Assembly (NCBI GenBank): GCA_043720715.1
Contig: JAYSSF010000022.1
Span: forward strand, 1-24,915
Length of the DNA stretch: 24,915 bases
Direction: 5' to 3'
Source: JAYSSF01 sp043720715
GTDB lineage: Bacteria > Patescibacteriota > Gracilibacteria > Absconditabacterales > Absconditicoccaceae
The notes beneath the pieces are model-generated. The model searched no databases. It was not told where the DNA came from and was given only the letters and a program-made list of their open reading frames with translations. The number at the start of each line of letters is the position of its first letter. Position 1 is the stretch's first letter. Below, one piece after another: positions 24,331 to 24,915 of this stretch. A program made the translations under genes and the position numbers.

Positions 24331-24915
24331 CTAGCGAATCAATCGTTTGAAAAGAGCAAAATAGGTACGTGCGATCGTATTGAGTAGTGTGACAATTGTC
24401 TGTTGTATGTTGCTGACTTGCGTGTAGAATGGGGTACAGATGAATTGTTCAGACAGCTGACGATAGAGTCTATTTGGCTTGATGGTGACCTTGAGTTCTC
24501 TTTTGAGTTTATAGATCGTGGGGAGGTGAGTAAGAATCCATCGTTTAGCCTGCATTAGTCAGCGCAACCTGATCCCTGGATGATTAAATACTGATCTCAT
24601 CACCAATCACAAGCTAAACCAAGGCAGGATGATAATTCGGTACCATCATTGACTCAGAACAATGAAGTTGAGCATATAGTTTTTGAGTCCATGAAACGCT
24701 TTAAATACGGTAGGTGCGATGCCAAAAGATCAGGAACCAAAATGATGCACTATCGAATCTTTGACCATTGCAATGCGGTAGCCCTGCAAGATGATTTTGA
24801 TACAGATTGCAGTGTCTTCCATGTAGGCAAAATATACATCATCAAATGGTAGCTCAAGGAGCTTTTTCTGATATAGTAGACAACATCCTGATAAACCTGT
24901 CGTATAGATCAGATT
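24331..24915 (-). CDS. GT2-family glycosyltransferase, 5' end outside the window
   Basis: The last 194 residues of a GT2 (GT-A fold) glycosyltransferase; the start lies beyond the window edge. The segment DDVYFAYMEDTAICIKIILQGYRIAMVKDSIVHH has the pattern 'fFay.ED.Dlc.R....Gyri..v..s.v.H' of rhamnosyltransferase-like GT2 proteins, containing the ED acid pair. A hydrophobic region (about 85-105) and a basic C-terminal tail follow. Glycines in FGSGSFG, SQGWYR and elsewhere are TGA. The gene is directly upstream of the GT61 gene on the same strand. Confidence 0.8.

Noticed and set aside
1..24915. UGA read as tryptophan (code 4) or selenocysteine
   Set aside because: TGA falls at conserved glycines in many families, while tryptophans use TGG; the number of TGA codons rules out selenocysteine.
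1..24915. tRNA, rRNA, CRISPR or insertion sequences
   Set aside because: Looked for on both strands by eye: no cloverleaf-like arms, no spaced direct repeats with unique spacers, no transposase motifs. A covariance search would be more sensitive.

Overview
The window reads as a chromosomal segment of a Candidate Phyla Radiation bacterium that uses genetic code 25 (UGA = glycine), which points to Absconditabacteria (SR1) or Gracilibacteria (BD1-5). Nearly every recognisable gene carries in-frame TGA, and those codons fall where glycine is conserved: the Walker A loop of TsaE, the Rossmann loop of RmlB, the GGND block of an SGNH esterase, a lipobox, the FtsA GGGS loop and the RecJ GGH block. 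Read with the standard code, almost every gene breaks into pieces. All coordinates below use code 25, with only TAA and TAG as stops. Shine-Dalgarno sequences are essentially absent.

Layout. 1-900: a low-confidence small ORF and a small membrane protein ending at a terminator. 885-4053: a lipoprotein SGNH esterase (-), a VWA-domain membrane protein and tsaE (+), and dprA (-). 4145-5558: a two-gene minus-strand unit (an unknown protein, and a helix-turn-helix/coiled-coil/tail-anchored protein) divergent from the division cluster. 5559-8994: a dyad-rich regulatory region, ftsA, a 73-aa ORF, ftsZ, a terminator and a 121-aa ORF. 9051-10797: a lone ATP synthase epsilon subunit gene, a TRM11-like tRNA methyltransferase and an overlapping 27-aa membrane microprotein. 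10920-13854: an uncharacterised protein with a possible ADP-ribosyltransferase-like motif, thioredoxin and a small partner, an AbiEi-like winged-helix protein, and an unknown protein meeting it end to end. 13918-18811: recJ, a PilN-like protein, a degenerate M23 (LytM) envelope protein, an Hsp20 and a PilX-like type IV pilus protein. 18858-24915: a surface-glycan locus with a GT4 enzyme, an RmlB-GT4 fused ORF, a poly-G-frameshifted gene, and GT61 and GT2 enzymes on the minus strand.

Themes. DprA, RecJ and the pilus-like proteins would fit DNA uptake, which is relevant to an organism with limited nucleotide synthesis. FtsA and FtsZ form the division core. The glycosyltransferases and RmlB would build a deoxysugar-containing surface polymer.

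The most unusual signals are three. (1) Degenerate 7-bp (CCTATRA) or 9-bp (CYTTATRAA) tandem arrays run up to or into the start codons of several genes. (2) Palindromic GC-rich elements are inserted in frame inside two protein genes, resembling Rickettsia palindromic elements in behaviour. (3) Two homopolymer sites (A6 and G7) decide whether genes are fused or broken. No tRNA, rRNA, CRISPR array or insertion sequence was seen.
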